The notes: a model not told the origin generated them from the sequence alone. Shown: positions 49,179-57,453, numbered from the stretch's first letter. The stretch is 64,000 bases of DNA from Jeotgalibacillus campisalis (GCF_000829515.1 NZ_JXRR01000011.1:1-64000); one strand, 5' to 3'. Numbers and translations: made by a program.

Positions 49179-49904
49179 TGTAGCCTTAATTTGAGAGCAA
49201 GTGGAGCACTTCGTTCCGCCGGGCAGTTTATGCTTATAACAGCATGTATGCCTGACCCGCATTCCGTTCTCCACCACTCTTTTTGATTTAACGTCAGCTA
49301 AATAAGCAAATGGATTGAGTGTTTCTTCGCCAAAGAATGATTCGCGGGTCAGTTCATTCCATTGTAAAGCCCAATCATCACGCCCAAGCTCCGACAGGGA
49401 GGGGGCAAGTCCTTCGTAAAACCACTTTAAATAGATAAAAACATTTTCCCATAAAATTATTTCATGTATTTTGCATGCGTCGGATATCGTTGCCACTAAA
49501 GGTTTAAGCCAATCATGAAAAAGCATTTTAACTGCTTCATCCCATTGTTCAGAAGTCAGGCGTACGGGAGAAACGGTAATTTGTGAAGCCTGAAGTTTTA
49601 AATAAAAGTACAGGGGGTCATCGCTTTTTACCAGGTGAAGGGAAGATGCCTGTAAGTCCCACACTTCTCCTTCCTTATAAAAAGCCAATAACGCACCCAG
49701 GTAAGCAAAAGCAGCGCGTTTCATAATAAGAGAACCGGTGACATTCAGCTTGGGCGCCTGCTGAACTGCCTGGATCGCTTCAAAGTCGCGAGTGGCTGCT
49801 TGCGCATTGCTCCAGGATGAAAGGGTCCAGTTCCGTCCGTCAGGTTCACCAAAGGAGATCGCAATGTTTTCACTAATAAAGTGCTTTAATTCATCCTGTG
49901 TCAA
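49176..49904 (-). CDS. FhuF-like ferric siderophore reductase
   Basis: The 242-residue protein ends with CCYKHKLPGGTKCSTC, the C-C-x10-C-x2-C motif that holds the [2Fe-2S] cluster of FhuF-type reductases, which release iron from imported ferric siderophores. The N-terminal two thirds are poorly conserved, as usual for the family. The start appears to be TTG at 49904, overlapping the stop of the preceding permease gene (TTGA) with AAAGGGG upstream, so it is translationally coupled to the transporter operon. Cytoplasmic. Confidence 0.82.
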   Translation of the reverse strand: MTQDELKHFISENIAISFGEPDGRNWTLSSWSNAQAATRDFEAIQAVQQAPKLNVTGSLIMKRAAFAYLGALLAFYKEGEVWDLQASSLHLVKSDDPLYFYLKLQASQITVSPVRLTSEQWDEAVKMLFHDWLKPLVATISDACKIHEIILWENVFIYLKWFYEGLAPSLSELGRDDWALQWNELTRESFFGEETLNPFAYLADVKSKRVVENGMRVRHTCCYKHKLPGGTKCSTCSQIKAT

Positions 49905-50962
49905 GATTTATTGCCCCTTTCTTTAAACAGTAAGTAGATAAAATAAGGCGCGCCAATTGCAGCTGTGAATACACCAGCCGGAACTTCGAGGGGAGCAGCA
50001 ATTAAACGTCCAATCAAATCTGCCAGCATAACGAGAGCAGCGCCAATAATGGCGGACATGGGAAGCAGGGCACCGTAAGAAGAGCCAATCAATTTGCGGG
50101 CTAAATGGGGCGCCATTAAGCCGACGAACCCTATGCCTCCTGCAAACGCGACAGACCCGCCAACAAGCCCTGTGCTGAGCAATAGGATGAGAATACGCTG
50201 CTTGGTCAGCTTCGAACCCATCGCCTTTGTGACGTCATCTCCAAGCTCAAGCAGGTTAACATGCCTCGCCATGAACAAGCTTAGTATAAACAGCACCAGG
50301 ACCCAAGGGAAAAGAATCCACACATGGCTCCAGGTTGAGCCGTTGACCGATCCTGTAATCCATATGTTTGCCTGGCTTGCCCGGTAAATAGGACCAATGA
50401 GCATTAAAAGGGTAGTGCATGCATTCATAAACATAGAAAGCCCGATTCCAATAAGCACAAGCCTGACGGGAGCAAGCCCGTTTTTCCATGAAAATAAATA
50501 AACAAGAATGGCTGCAAGAAAAGCACCCGTAAACGCGGAGACAGGAAGCCATTGGATAGAGACCATCAAGGCTCCATTCGAATCACTGAAAAGGACAAGG
50601 AACCCCACTACAAACACGCTCGCACCGCCTGAGATTCCAATAATATCAGGACTTGCCAGGGGGTTGCGAACCATACCTTGTAAAAGAGCACCTGCAACGG
50701 CAAGAGCTATTCCGACAAGAAGGGCAATCAGGATCCTGGGCAAACGGAAATCCACCACAATTAATTGGTTCAGCGGCTCTCCGGCGCCAAAAAATACTGA
50801 TAAAATTTCAACTGGGGTGATCCATACCTCCCCAAGCCCCAGACTGAAAATAAAGATACCGATTGCAGCTAACAACGCAAAGATTGTTCGTAAAAATGTA
50901 CTTTTATCGAATAAAAAAGAAATAACGTTTTTACCGATTCGGACGGGAACAAATCGCTTCAT
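49901..50962 (-). CDS. yfhA: Siderophore ABC transporter permease, YfhA/FhuG-like
   Basis: The 353-residue FecCD permease has about ten membrane helices. It carries FRLPRILIALLVGIALAVAGALLQGMVRNPLASPDIIGISGGAS, the GGIGFVGLMAPHLARKLIGSSYGALLPMSAIIGAALVMLADLIGRLI motif and APLEVPAGVFTAAIGAPYFIYLLFK. Its ATG overlaps the stop codon of the other permease (ATGA). With that gene it forms the heterodimeric pore, most like B. subtilis YfiZ-YfhA. No ATPase gene is present, consistent with use of a shared ATPase such as YusV. Confidence 0.87.
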   Translation of the reverse strand: MKRFVPVRIGKNVISFLFDKSTFLRTIFALLAAIGIFIFSLGLGEVWITPVEILSVFFGAGEPLNQLIVVDFRLPRILIALLVGIALAVAGALLQGMVRNPLASPDIIGISGGASVFVVGFLVLFSDSNGALMVSIQWLPVSAFTGAFLAAILVYLFSWKNGLAPVRLVLIGIGLSMFMNACTTLLMLIGPIYRASQANIWITGSVNGSTWSHVWILFPWVLVLFILSLFMARHVNLLELGDDVTKAMGSKLTKQRILILLLSTGLVGGSVAFAGGIGFVGLMAPHLARKLIGSSYGALLPMSAIIGAALVMLADLIGRLIAAPLEVPAGVFTAAIGAPYFIYLLFKERGNKS

Positions 50963-51960
50963 GAGGCAGTCCCCACCTTTCGTGCAATATAAATAAAGAT
51001 TGGCGTTCCAATGATGGCGGTCATCACGCCTACCGGAATTTCCTGGGGCATAATCACGTATCGCGCAAGGATATCAGCTGCAAGCAGCAGGTTCGCCCCA
51101 AGAAAAGCAGACATGGGAAGGAGCCAGCGGTGATCGATCCCGATCCACTTTCTGGCCAGGTGGGGAATCATGATGCCGATAAATCCAATGGGTCCGGCAA
51201 TCGCAACAGATCCGCCTGCCAGTAAAACCACAATCACACCAATCCATAGCTTTAACATTCCGGTTTTTATTCCGAGACCGCTTGCTACATCGTCTCCCAT
51301 CGCCAGTACATTAAAGGATGGAGCAAGTAACAATGAAAGAATAAAACCGCCGGCAATATAAGGCAGAGAGGTCCAAAGAAGCGCAATGTCTCTGCCTTGG
51401 ACAGAACCGGCAAGCCAAAAAAGGACCTGTTCTAAAGCAGATTCATTTAAAACGAGAAGTCCTTGAGTAAGAGAACCAAACAAAGCGCTCATCGCAGCCC
51501 CAGCAAGTGTCAGCTGCAAAGGAGACAGGCCTTTTCTGTCTAATGATCCAAGTCCGAAGACTGTAATGATGGCTACTGCAGCTCCGAAAAAAGCCAAAAC
51601 AGCAAACGCCTGCAGTGAATTAATTTGAAAGATGGTTACACCGATTACAACCGCAAGACCAGCGCCTGCATTGACACCAAATATACTTGGAGAAGCAAGC
51701 GGATTTTTGGTGAGGGTCTGCATCAACACACCAGCTACAGCAAGAGCTGCCCCGACGACCGCTGCAATCAGCGCACGGGGAATTCGGACTGACTGTATAA
51801 CCAGATGGGCTGTTGAGCCGTCAAATTGAGTAAGGGTATGGTAAATTTGGGTAAAGGATGTTTGCTGGTAACCGAATCTGACACTTGCTGTTATAAGCAG
51901 CAGCATAAGCAGAAACGATCCTGTCAGCGATATAATGGAAAAAGATGTTGTTTTTTTCAT
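50959..51960 (-). CDS. yfiZ: Siderophore ABC transporter permease, YfiZ/FhuB-like
   Basis: ATG 51960 with GAAGGG upstream is preferred over the ATG at 52017, which would include the promoter; the result is 333 residues. FecCD motifs are VRIPRALIAAVVGAALAVAGVLMQTLTKNPLASPSIFGVNAGAG, GPIGFIGIMIPHLARKWIGIDHRWLLPMSAFLGANLLLAADILARYV and PQEIPVGVMTAIIGTPIFIYIARK. First gene of the minus-strand uptake operon, divergent from the binding-protein gene with shared Fur-type control. Confidence 0.87.
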   Translation of the reverse strand: MKKTTSFSIISLTGSFLLMLLLITASVRFGYQQTSFTQIYHTLTQFDGSTAHLVIQSVRIPRALIAAVVGAALAVAGVLMQTLTKNPLASPSIFGVNAGAGLAVVIGVTIFQINSLQAFAVLAFFGAAVAIITVFGLGSLDRKGLSPLQLTLAGAAMSALFGSLTQGLLVLNESALEQVLFWLAGSVQGRDIALLWTSLPYIAGGFILSLLLAPSFNVLAMGDDVASGLGIKTGMLKLWIGVIVVLLAGGSVAIAGPIGFIGIMIPHLARKWIGIDHRWLLPMSAFLGANLLLAADILARYVIMPQEIPVGVMTAIIGTPIFIYIARKVGTAS

Positions 51961-51994
51961 ACATATATTCCCTTCTACTAAAACAGTCGTCCTC

Positions 51995-52034
51995 ATTATA
52001 TCGAACTTTCCATGCATTGAAAACGGTTTTCAAT
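51995..52034 (-). promoter_or_regulatory. Promoter and Fur-like box of the yfiZ-yfhA-fhuF operon
   Basis: On the minus strand TATAAT (52000-51995) lies 17 bp downstream of TTTTCA. The 9-1-9 inverted repeat ATTGAAAACGGTTTTCAAT (52016-52034) overlaps that -35 and fits the Fur 7-1-7 pattern TGANAAN-N-NTTNTCA. Iron-dependent repression is expected. Confidence 0.65.
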
Positions 52035-52040
52035 TAGTTG

Positions 52041-52100
52041 TTGACATCATCGTTGAGGTAAATTATGATAATGATGTGTTTGAGAACGATTATCATTATC
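52041..52100 (+). promoter_or_regulatory. Promoter and Fur boxes of the siderophore-binding protein gene
   Basis: TTGACA (52041-52046), 17 bp, TATGAT (52064-52069) make a strong promoter. GATAATGAT (52067-52075) and ATCATTATC (52092-52100) are perfect reverse complements, each resembling half or more of the classic Fur box GATAATGATTATC. Fur bound here would cover the -10 and the start site. Confidence 0.75.
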
Positions 52101-52116
52101 CTTGGAGGAAAAAAAC

Positions 52117-53085
52117 ATGAAACGAAACGCATTACTCTTTTTATTAATAGGCTTGTTTGCATTAATAGCAGCAGGCTGCAGTTCATCTGATTCGGAACAA
52201 AGCAACGATTCTTCTGACGGCTCTGGAGACACTGAAACGAAAGAAACCTATACAGTTGAGCATGCAATGGGAGAAGCAACAATTGAAGGAACACCGGAAA
52301 AAGTGGTTATTTTAACAAATGAAGGAACAGAGGCACTTTTATCAATGGGTGTAACACCTGCAGGCGCAGTTCAGTCCTGGACAGGAGATCCTTGGTATGA
52401 GCATATCAGTGAGGATATGGCGGATGTTGAAGTAGTGGGAACAGAAAGCGAAGTAAATGTAGAAGCGATTGCAGCATTGGAGCCGGATTTAATTATCGGA
52501 ACAAAGCTGCGTCAGGAAGCTGTTTATGAGCAGCTGGAAGCGATAGCCCCTACCGTTATGTCCGAAACGCTAAAGGGTGACTGGCAGGAAAATTTCGAAC
52601 TTTATGCCCAAGCTCTTAATAAACAAGAAGAAGGCAGCCAGGTAATGGATGAGTTTAATCAGCGGATAGAAGAGTTAAGCGGTGAGCTTGGTGAACACCT
52701 TGAAAAAGAAATTTCTATGGTTCGCTTTATGGCCGGAGATACAAGGATCTACCATAAAGATTCTTTTTCTGGGATTATCCTGAATCAGCTTGGCTTTGCG
52801 CGTCCTGAGGAACAGGATATCGATGATTTCTCAGAAAATGGCGTAACAAAAGAACGAGTAGGAGCAATGGAAGGAGATGTTCTTTTCTACTTTACGTATG
52901 AATCCGGTGATGGTGAGGGAGTAAAAGTAGAAGAAGACTGGCTGAATGACCCTCTTTTCCAAAATCTTGAGGTCGTTCAAGAAGGCAATATCCATGAAGT
53001 AAGTGATACCATTTGGAATACAGCAGGCGGTGTAAAAGCAGCCAATTTGATGCTTGATGATATCAAGGATTACTTTTTAAACTAA
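52117..53085 (+). CDS. yfiY: Siderophore-binding lipoprotein, YfiY-like
   Basis: GGAGG 8-9 nt upstream selects ATG 52117 (322 residues). The lipobox IAAGC gives lipid-anchored Cys21. The type III binding fold is shown by VEHAMGEATIEGTPEKVVILTNEGTEALLSMGVTPAGAVQSW, EAIAALEPDLIIGTKLRQEAVYEQLEAIAPTV and the C-terminal VSDTIWNTAGGVKAANLMLDDI. It captures ferric siderophore (hydroxamate/citrate types for YfiY) for the divergent permeases. Iron-regulated by the Fur boxes at its promoter. Confidence 0.87.
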   Translation: MKRNALLFLLIGLFALIAAGCSSSDSEQSNDSSDGSGDTETKETYTVEHAMGEATIEGTPEKVVILTNEGTEALLSMGVTPAGAVQSWTGDPWYEHISEDMADVEVVGTESEVNVEAIAALEPDLIIGTKLRQEAVYEQLEAIAPTVMSETLKGDWQENFELYAQALNKQEEGSQVMDEFNQRIEELSGELGEHLEKEISMVRFMAGDTRIYHKDSFSGIILNQLGFARPEEQDIDDFSENGVTKERVGAMEGDVLFYFTYESGDGEGVKVEEDWLNDPLFQNLEVVQEGNIHEVSDTIWNTAGGVKAANLMLDDIKDYFLN

Positions 53086-53111
53086 TGCTTTAGATTGGCA
53101 TGCAGGGTATG

Positions 53112-53143
53112 AAAACCGGGGAGTTTATCTTCCTGGTTTTTTA
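53112..53143 (+). terminator. Intrinsic terminator of the binding-protein gene
   Basis: AAAACCGGGGAG pairs with CTTCCTGGTTTT (wobbles included) around TTTAT, followed by TTAG after six Ts. Confidence 0.8.
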
Positions 53144-53245
53144 GTATGCAAACCAGTCCAATTCGCACACAACTGTAAAAAACATGTTTTAAATACATAT
53201 CTCGTGGAAAATAAGGGAATATAGAAAGTAAAGGAGCTGACTACA

Positions 53246-53671
53246 ATGAATCAACATGAATTAAAAGACAAAGTTTTGTCCCTATTGGAACAAAATAAAA
53301 TTGGTACACTTTCAACTGTAAAGAATAATAAACCACATTCAAGGTACATGACTTTCTTTAATGATGGTTTAGTACTGCATACTCCAACGAATCGTGAGAC
53401 GCATAAAGCAGAAGAAGTGGATGAGAATCCATTTGTTCATATCCTTCTTGGTTATGATGGTGAAGGATATGGAGACAGTTATTTAGAAATTGAAGGAACA
53501 GCTGTGATCAGAGATTCTGCTGATTTAAAAGAAAAACTTTGGAGCGACCGCTTTTCAAACTGGTTTGAAGGTCCGGACGATCCTGAATACATCGTGCTTG
53601 AAATTGAACCGACGACGATTCGTTTGATGAATTCAAATGAAGAACCACAAACACTTGAAGTAAATATTTAA
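53246..53671 (+). CDS. ydaG: Pyridoxamine 5'-phosphate oxidase-fold general stress protein
   Basis: The 141-residue product has the split-barrel flavin-binding pattern of general stress protein 26: IGTLSTVKNNKPHSRYMTFFNDGLVLHTPTNRETHKAEEVDENPFVHILLGYDG followed by YLEIEGTAVIRDSADLKEKLW and FEGPDDPEYIVLEIEPTTIRLM. AAAGGAG lies upstream. B. subtilis YdaG (140 residues) is the nearest named relative and is induced by general stress. Members bind FMN, FAD or F420; the reaction here is unknown. Followed by a bidirectional terminator. Confidence 0.82.
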   Translation: MNQHELKDKVLSLLEQNKIGTLSTVKNNKPHSRYMTFFNDGLVLHTPTNRETHKAEEVDENPFVHILLGYDGEGYGDSYLEIEGTAVIRDSADLKEKLWSDRFSNWFEGPDDPEYIVLEIEPTTIRLMNSNEEPQTLEVNI

Positions 53672-53720
53672 AAAAAGAAACCTGCCGCTATTTTTTAACG
53701 GCAGGATTCTTTTTTTTAGA
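53672..53720. terminator. Bidirectional terminator after the ydaG-like gene
   Basis: CCTGCCG and CGGCAGG close an 11-nt loop, flanked by an A-run on the left and eight Ts on the right. The hairpin overlaps the last codons of the minus-strand small gene. Confidence 0.85.
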
Positions 53721-53831
53721 TGCTGATGCTTTCAGCCGTATATAAAAGGCAATCGAAATAAGGATAAACAAGATAACCGCTATGCCCGTCCAAAACAGAA
53801 GATCCACGATAAATGATGCTGTAGTTTCCAT
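53688..53831 (-). CDS. Small membrane protein, unknown
   Basis: AAAGGAAAG upstream favours ATG 53831 (47 residues, METTASFIVDLLFWTG...) over the longer frame from 53870. One membrane helix spans about 8-30; the tail is basic (RLKASASKKKNPAVKK). I do not recognise the family. The 3' end overlaps the terminator hairpin. It is the kind of short peptide common in Bacillus genomes. Confidence 0.5.
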   Translation of the reverse strand: METTASFIVDLLFWTGIAVILFILISIAFYIRLKASASKKKNPAVKK

Positions 53832-53925
53832 ACGATCTTTCCTTTCAAAGGTGAAGGGTGGATTTTTCACATAACATTATTATAATAGAAGTACTAAGTG
53901 GATAAAAGGACAGGAGAGTGCAGCC

Positions 53926-54396
53926 ATGGAGTGGACATTACATACGTTCGAAGAATTAACGGTGCAACAGCTATATGAAATTTTAATGGCCCGAAACGCT
54001 ATATTTGTTGTGGAACAGGAATGTGCGTATCAGGAAATCGATGGTCACGACCCAAAGAGCGCGCATCTGACATTGAAGGATGGTGAGGAGCTCGTGGCAT
54101 ATGCCAGGCTTTTGCCAGCGGGCGTGAAGTATCCCTCCCCTTCAATTGGACGCATTATTGTCAACCCTGCATACAGGGGCAGCGGCCAGGGAAGAAAGCT
54201 TCTTGAAAAGTCGCTGGATATCATGGTGAATGACTGGGGAGCTGAAGAAATCAAACTCCAGGCCCAAGTGTACCTAAGAGATTTTTATCACTCGTTTGGC
54301 TTTGAAGAAACGTCAGCTGAGTACCTCGATGATGGCATTCCTCATGTCGATATGCGGATGAGCGTTAAGAAAAAAGCCATTAAAGGAAGTGAGTAA
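53926..54396 (+). CDS. GNAT N-acetyltransferase, ElaA-like
   Basis: The 156-residue protein has the ElaA pattern: LTVQQLYEILMARNAIFVVEQECAYQEIDGHD at the N-terminus, then LVAYARLLPAG, and the acetyl-CoA-binding motif IGRIIVNPAYRGSGQGRKLLEKSLDIM, ending YHSFGFEETSAEYLDDGIPHVDMRM. The acceptor substrate is unknown. GGAGAG lies upstream. A 52-codon membrane peptide gene starts 2 nt after its stop and is probably co-expressed. Confidence 0.87.
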   Translation: MEWTLHTFEELTVQQLYEILMARNAIFVVEQECAYQEIDGHDPKSAHLTLKDGEELVAYARLLPAGVKYPSPSIGRIIVNPAYRGSGQGRKLLEKSLDIMVNDWGAEEIKLQAQVYLRDFYHSFGFEETSAEYLDDGIPHVDMRMSVKKKAIKGSE

Positions 54397-54397
54397 G

Positions 54398-54556
54398 ATG
54401 GAAGGGAAGAAACTTGTTTTGATCATTACTGCTTTAGTCATCGTGATGGCCATTGTGATTTTTATTCTTGTCAGCAATTTTGAGCCAAGTGGAATGGATC
54501 CGGAGGACACGGCCAGTAATGTCTACTCTTCAGAGTCTTTCGTTTCCCTTACGTGA
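54398..54556 (+). CDS. 52-residue membrane peptide downstream of the acetyltransferase gene
   Basis: ATG 54398 lies 2 nt after the acetyltransferase stop, with AAGGAAGTGAG inside that gene's end as ribosome site. The peptide starts MEGKKLVLIITALVIVMAIV, a single membrane helix (about 5-26), then an acidic Ser-rich outside tail (EPSGMDPEDTASNVYSSESF). Tight coupling and a good ribosome site support it; no family is recognised. A strong terminator follows 30 nt later. Confidence 0.55.
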   Translation: MEGKKLVLIITALVIVMAIVIFILVSNFEPSGMDPEDTASNVYSSESFVSLT

Positions 54557-54588
54557 ATGCACGGGAGTGATTGGAAAACTGCTCTTAC

Positions 54589-54632
54589 AAAAATCAGATG
54601 CGATTTCTGTTAAGAAACCGCATCTGATTTTT
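54589..54632. terminator. Bidirectional terminator
   Basis: AAAATCAGATGCG and CGCATCTGATTTT form a perfect 13-bp stem with a T-run on each strand, serving the 54398 peptide gene and the convergent DUF2187 gene. Confidence 0.92.
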
Positions 54633-54635
54633 CGC

Positions 54636-54824
54636 TTATTTTTGAACTACTTCATAATTTTCGTGTGAAACGACCGTAAAATTTGTGCCGTAATCGAGTA
54701 ACAAAGCATCGTCTTCAGAAATATTAACAATTACAGAACGCTCAAGAATTTTTGTGACTTCTCCTGTAATTTCAAATCCGTGACGAGTAAATCGCACAAA
54801 TTGTCCTACATTTGCCATTGTCAT
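54636..54824 (-). CDS. DUF2187 family protein
   Basis: GGGGTG lies 5 nt before ATG 54824; longer starts (to 54869) lack a ribosome site. The 62-residue product MTMANVGQFVRFTRHGFEITG...VTKILERSVIVNISEDDALLLDYGTNFTVVSHENYEVV is a small beta-barrel of the DUF2187/KOW-like type found across Bacillaceae. Function unknown; the fold often binds nucleic acid or acts as a small adaptor. Confidence 0.7.
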   Translation of the reverse strand: MTMANVGQFVRFTRHGFEITGEVTKILERSVIVNISEDDALLLDYGTNFTVVSHENYEVVQK

Positions 54825-55116
54825 CTTAACACCCCGTATTCCATAGTGAAATAAACTGTTCTTATTCATTTTTACCTATTTTACAGCAGTTTAGGAAAGA
54901 ATGAAACTTTTGCCTCTTCTATTCAGACTAAAGTGGCAAGTGGCCGTCTTCGATGCAACCAGTATGTATACTAGTTCTTTGTATTTTACTATAAATCTTC
55001 ATAAATAGGGTGAAATTTCAGTGATTTATACATTTTCTCGCAACAATCGCTTTATTATGATGTGAATAGGGTGTTTGATACAATAGTCCGTATGAAATTG
55101 ATTCATGGAGGTTTAT

Positions 55117-55575
55117 ATGGAAAAGAAAAAAGTCCGCAATTATTTTATTATTTTATCAGCGTTCGTCCTGGTGATGATCGCAGCTGCCTTTACGATTCAG
55201 GTTTATCCGGGCGGCTATGGATATGACTACAATGAACGATCGAATGAGCTTGTGATCGAACAGGGAATGTTCTTCAAAGAATACAAAACCGTTCAAATGG
55301 GAGCAGAAGAGGGGCTGCGTTATGCTCTTTTTCAAGACAGAACGGATTTAGCGATTCAAACCTGGAGCTATCTTTTATTAATCCCGGTCTTTTCAATGTT
55401 TTTTCTAAAGCGAGTTCTTTCAGCATATAAGGGACGGGCGGAAAAACGTTTTACGATTACAGACTATTTAAATGTATTTGCGTTGGTGGTTGCTTTTGCA
55501 CTGATTGTGATTTTGTTGATGATGCTGAACGGCCATCTGCAATATTTATCTCAAGTATTTAACAGTGTTCAATGA
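55117..55575 (+). CDS. DUF4306-like membrane protein
   Basis: GGAGG 6 nt upstream selects ATG 55117 (152 residues). Three membrane helices (about 8-28, 85-102, 120-143) are separated by an outside loop YPGGYGYDYNERSNELVIEQGMFFKEYKTVQ. The pattern resembles DUF4306 (YjdJ-type) proteins, from memory. No function known. Plus-strand small genes of unknown role follow. Confidence 0.6.
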   Translation: MEKKKVRNYFIILSAFVLVMIAAAFTIQVYPGGYGYDYNERSNELVIEQGMFFKEYKTVQMGAEEGLRYALFQDRTDLAIQTWSYLLLIPVFSMFFLKRVLSAYKGRAEKRFTITDYLNVFALVVAFALIVILLMMLNGHLQYLSQVFNSVQ

Positions 55576-55671
55576 TTCATTGATATGATGGTGTTAGCCT
55601 ATTAATGGATAGACTGAAAAGAAGTACCAAGTAACAAAATTGTGTGTGTTTAAGAAAGGGGCATAGCTGAG

Positions 55672-56421
55672 ATGAGAAAAAGCTCATGGGTTGGTGCTGG
55701 AGTTTTTGCTCTGGGAATCAGTTTTTTTACATCTGTTTATTTTATAGGTGACCGCTCCGATACAGAGAATAAAGAATTATACGATTTTACGTCCAATGGT
55801 CTCGAATTAAACATAGTAACAAACGGTCAAACGTTTGAAAAAGGGGATGAGATCGTAGTAGAAGCGACCCTGACCAACGAATTGGGAGCACCTGTCACGT
55901 ATAATACGAAGTGCGGAGAAGCACTCACGATCGAAGTTCGGTCTATCACACTTGACCACACACTCATTACACAAACAGAGAAACCAGCTTGCGGGGAAGA
56001 CGAGGAAATCGATCGGATGATCCCGAATGAGCAATTGTCGACGGCCTCAGCGTTCAATCTCGCCATTCCTTTAAGTGAACAGGAAACGACACTTGCGCCA
56101 GCAGGAGACTATATAGTTGAAATTACGTTTTCACCCACAGCGCAGCCTGCATTTGAATCTCAAATCCCCATTACAATTAACCAGCAGAATGACAAACTGG
56201 TCGATCCATCAGAGGCCAAGCAACAGGCACTAGAAAGTGAAAAGGCCAAGTCCTGGTTTTCAGTATATGGAGATACAGAAAAGTACCTGATTTCCGAAGA
56301 GTTACCTTATTTAGAGAATGGGGAATGGGTATTTAAATGGCACGCAATGAATGCAGATCAGGCATTGAGGGATGATGATGATGAATTAATGCTCTATGAA
56401 AAAGCCGTAAAAAGTGAATGA
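55672..56421 (+). CDS. Exported protein with an Ig-like/BsuPI-like domain, unknown
   Basis: The 249-residue product has a short basic N-terminus and a membrane/signal segment (about 6-25) without a lipobox. Residues about 40-165 are a beta-sandwich-type stretch (GLELNIVTNGQTFEKGDEIVVEATLTNELGAPVTYNTKCGEALTIEV ... GDYIVEITFSP) that resembles the BsuPI intracellular protease-inhibitor fold. Two cysteines (around 82 and 108) may form a disulfide outside. The C-terminal part (KSWFSVYGDTEKYLISEELPYLENGEWVFKWHAM) is unassigned. AAAGGGG lies upstream. Confidence 0.65.
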   Translation: MRKSSWVGAGVFALGISFFTSVYFIGDRSDTENKELYDFTSNGLELNIVTNGQTFEKGDEIVVEATLTNELGAPVTYNTKCGEALTIEVRSITLDHTLITQTEKPACGEDEEIDRMIPNEQLSTASAFNLAIPLSEQETTLAPAGDYIVEITFSPTAQPAFESQIPITINQQNDKLVDPSEAKQQALESEKAKSWFSVYGDTEKYLISEELPYLENGEWVFKWHAMNADQALRDDDDELMLYEKAVKSE

Positions 56422-56499
56422 TTTTTTACAATATCATTATGAATTTTCAGTTTTTTCATGCTAAACTGGATGTATTATACAAAATAAGCAGGTGAAGCA

Positions 56500-56763
56500 A
56501 TGAGCAGAGGAAGAAGAAAAGCATCATTGGAAGGTCCCGTTAATGTCCTTTTTCTTTTCTTTTACATCAGTTATTGGTGGTTTGTTCTCCAGCAGATTTT
56601 CGAAGGAAGGCTCATCTTTATTTATGTAAGTATTATCCCGTTTTTGCTTATGTTATATCTCCAATCCCTTACCATTACTTTAATGGAGAAAAAGAGGGAG
56701 AAGAAACTTTTGATCTCTGTTGAGCGAAGCATTGAAAGGGGTCGCCAGCGGGTCAAAATATAA
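56500..56763 (+). CDS. Small two-helix membrane protein, unknown
   Basis: The 87-residue product has two membrane segments (about 14-33 and 39-60), a basic N-terminus and a strongly basic C-terminal helix (EKKREKKLLISVERSIERGRQRVKI). CAGGTGA lies upstream of the ATG. No family recognised. It runs the same way as the preceding exported protein gene, 78 nt apart. Confidence 0.5.
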   Translation: MSRGRRKASLEGPVNVLFLFFYISYWWFVLQQIFEGRLIFIYVSIIPFLLMLYLQSLTITLMEKKREKKLLISVERSIERGRQRVKI

Positions 56764-56776
56764 TGGATCATACATA

Positions 56777-56852
56777 TAAAACCCTTTGCCAAAGATAATG
56801 GTTTCTGATGTTTCAATCAGTCAGTACTATTACTTGAGCAGAGGGTTTTTTA
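56777..56852 (+). terminator. Probable terminator with a long loop
   Basis: AAAACCCTTTGC and GCAGAGGGTTTT can pair (one bulge) over a loop of about 45 nt, followed by TTTTTT extending the right arm. The long loop makes it less certain. Confidence 0.5.
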
Positions 56853-56866
56853 TAGGCATGTGCTTG

Positions 56867-57058
56867 TTAATTCTTCATTTCACCCCGATGATTCCCTTGG
56901 GGGGGCTGCAAGGTGAGAATAAATAGTCCCAGTGCTGCACCGATGCCGATTAATGCCTGAATCGACCAATCTCCATACAGCAAGCCAAAAAACAGCTCAA
57001 ACGCTCCAAAAAAAATCATGGCCAGAACGGCACCATATCGCAGCAGCTGGTCCATCAA
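56867..57058 (-). CDS. Small membrane protein, unknown
   Basis: The 63-residue product has two hydrophobic segments (about 7-26 and 33-51) and a polar tail (QPPQGNHRGEMKN). GAGGAG lies upstream of the ATG. I recognise no family. It runs in the same direction as the YqaE gene, with about 160 nt between them. Confidence 0.5.
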   Translation of the reverse strand: MMDQLLRYGAVLAMIFFGAFELFFGLLYGDWSIQALIGIGAALGLFILTLQPPQGNHRGEMKN

Positions 57059-57195
57059 TACAATCTCCTCTCAGAACAGTAGTACCTATTTAAACAAGTC
57101 GCGGATCTGTTTGTCGTTTTAAATTGGTTTAATAGTTATACTATGTTCAACTATGCCCGATTGATTCACCCATACTGACTGCTGGCTGCTTTTAT

Positions 57196-57228
57196 GTAAA
57201 AAAAAGAAGCTGAAAAATCAGCTTCTCT
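57196..57228 (-). terminator. Intrinsic terminator of the yqaE-like gene
   Basis: AGAAGCTGA and TCAGCTTCT form a perfect stem, and a run of eight Ts follows on the minus strand. The stop codon of the gene lies in the stem. Confidence 0.85.
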
Positions 57229-57415
57229 GGTTCATATAGTTTTTCATTTCTTTTTTGTGCTTTTCATCCCGAATGACAATAATCGCATGAACAAGTCCAG
57301 GTATGAATCCCAGAATGGTCAGCAGAATATTGAGCAGAAATGAACCAAATCTCCCTGTGAATAAAACGGCTGCAGGAGGGAGGAAAATAGCGAGTATATA
57401 TAACATGAATGTCAA
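57218..57415 (-). CDS. yqaE: YqaE/Pmp3 family small membrane protein
   Basis: The 65-residue product LYILAIFLPPAAVLFTGRFGSFLLNILLTILGFIPGLVHAIIVI has both hydrophobic helices and the Pro-Pro and Gly-Phe-x-Pro-Gly motifs of the YqaE/Pmp3 proteolipid family, linked to membrane potential and salt or cold tolerance. The basic tail DEKHKKEMKNYMNQRS is also typical. Start is TTG 57415 or ATG 57406; AAAGG is close to the former. Confidence 0.82.
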   Translation of the reverse strand: MTFMLYILAIFLPPAAVLFTGRFGSFLLNILLTILGFIPGLVHAIIVIRDEKHKKEMKNYMNQRS

Positions 57416-57453
57416 CTGCCTTTCGTCTTTTTACTTTTGTTCCCTCCTTTTGC

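Noticed and set aside
50508-50996. 162-codon plus-strand open frame
   Set aside because: Antisense to the siderophore permease gene, basic Thr/Pro/Arg-rich translation and no family motif; the permease on the minus strand is clearly real.
52016-52034. Palindrome ATTGAAAACGGTTTTCAAT considered as a cre site
   Set aside because: The core spacing (9-1-9 with 15-bp TGAAAACGGTTTTCA) does not fit the 14-bp cre; it fits the Fur 7-1-7 pattern better and lies at an iron operon.
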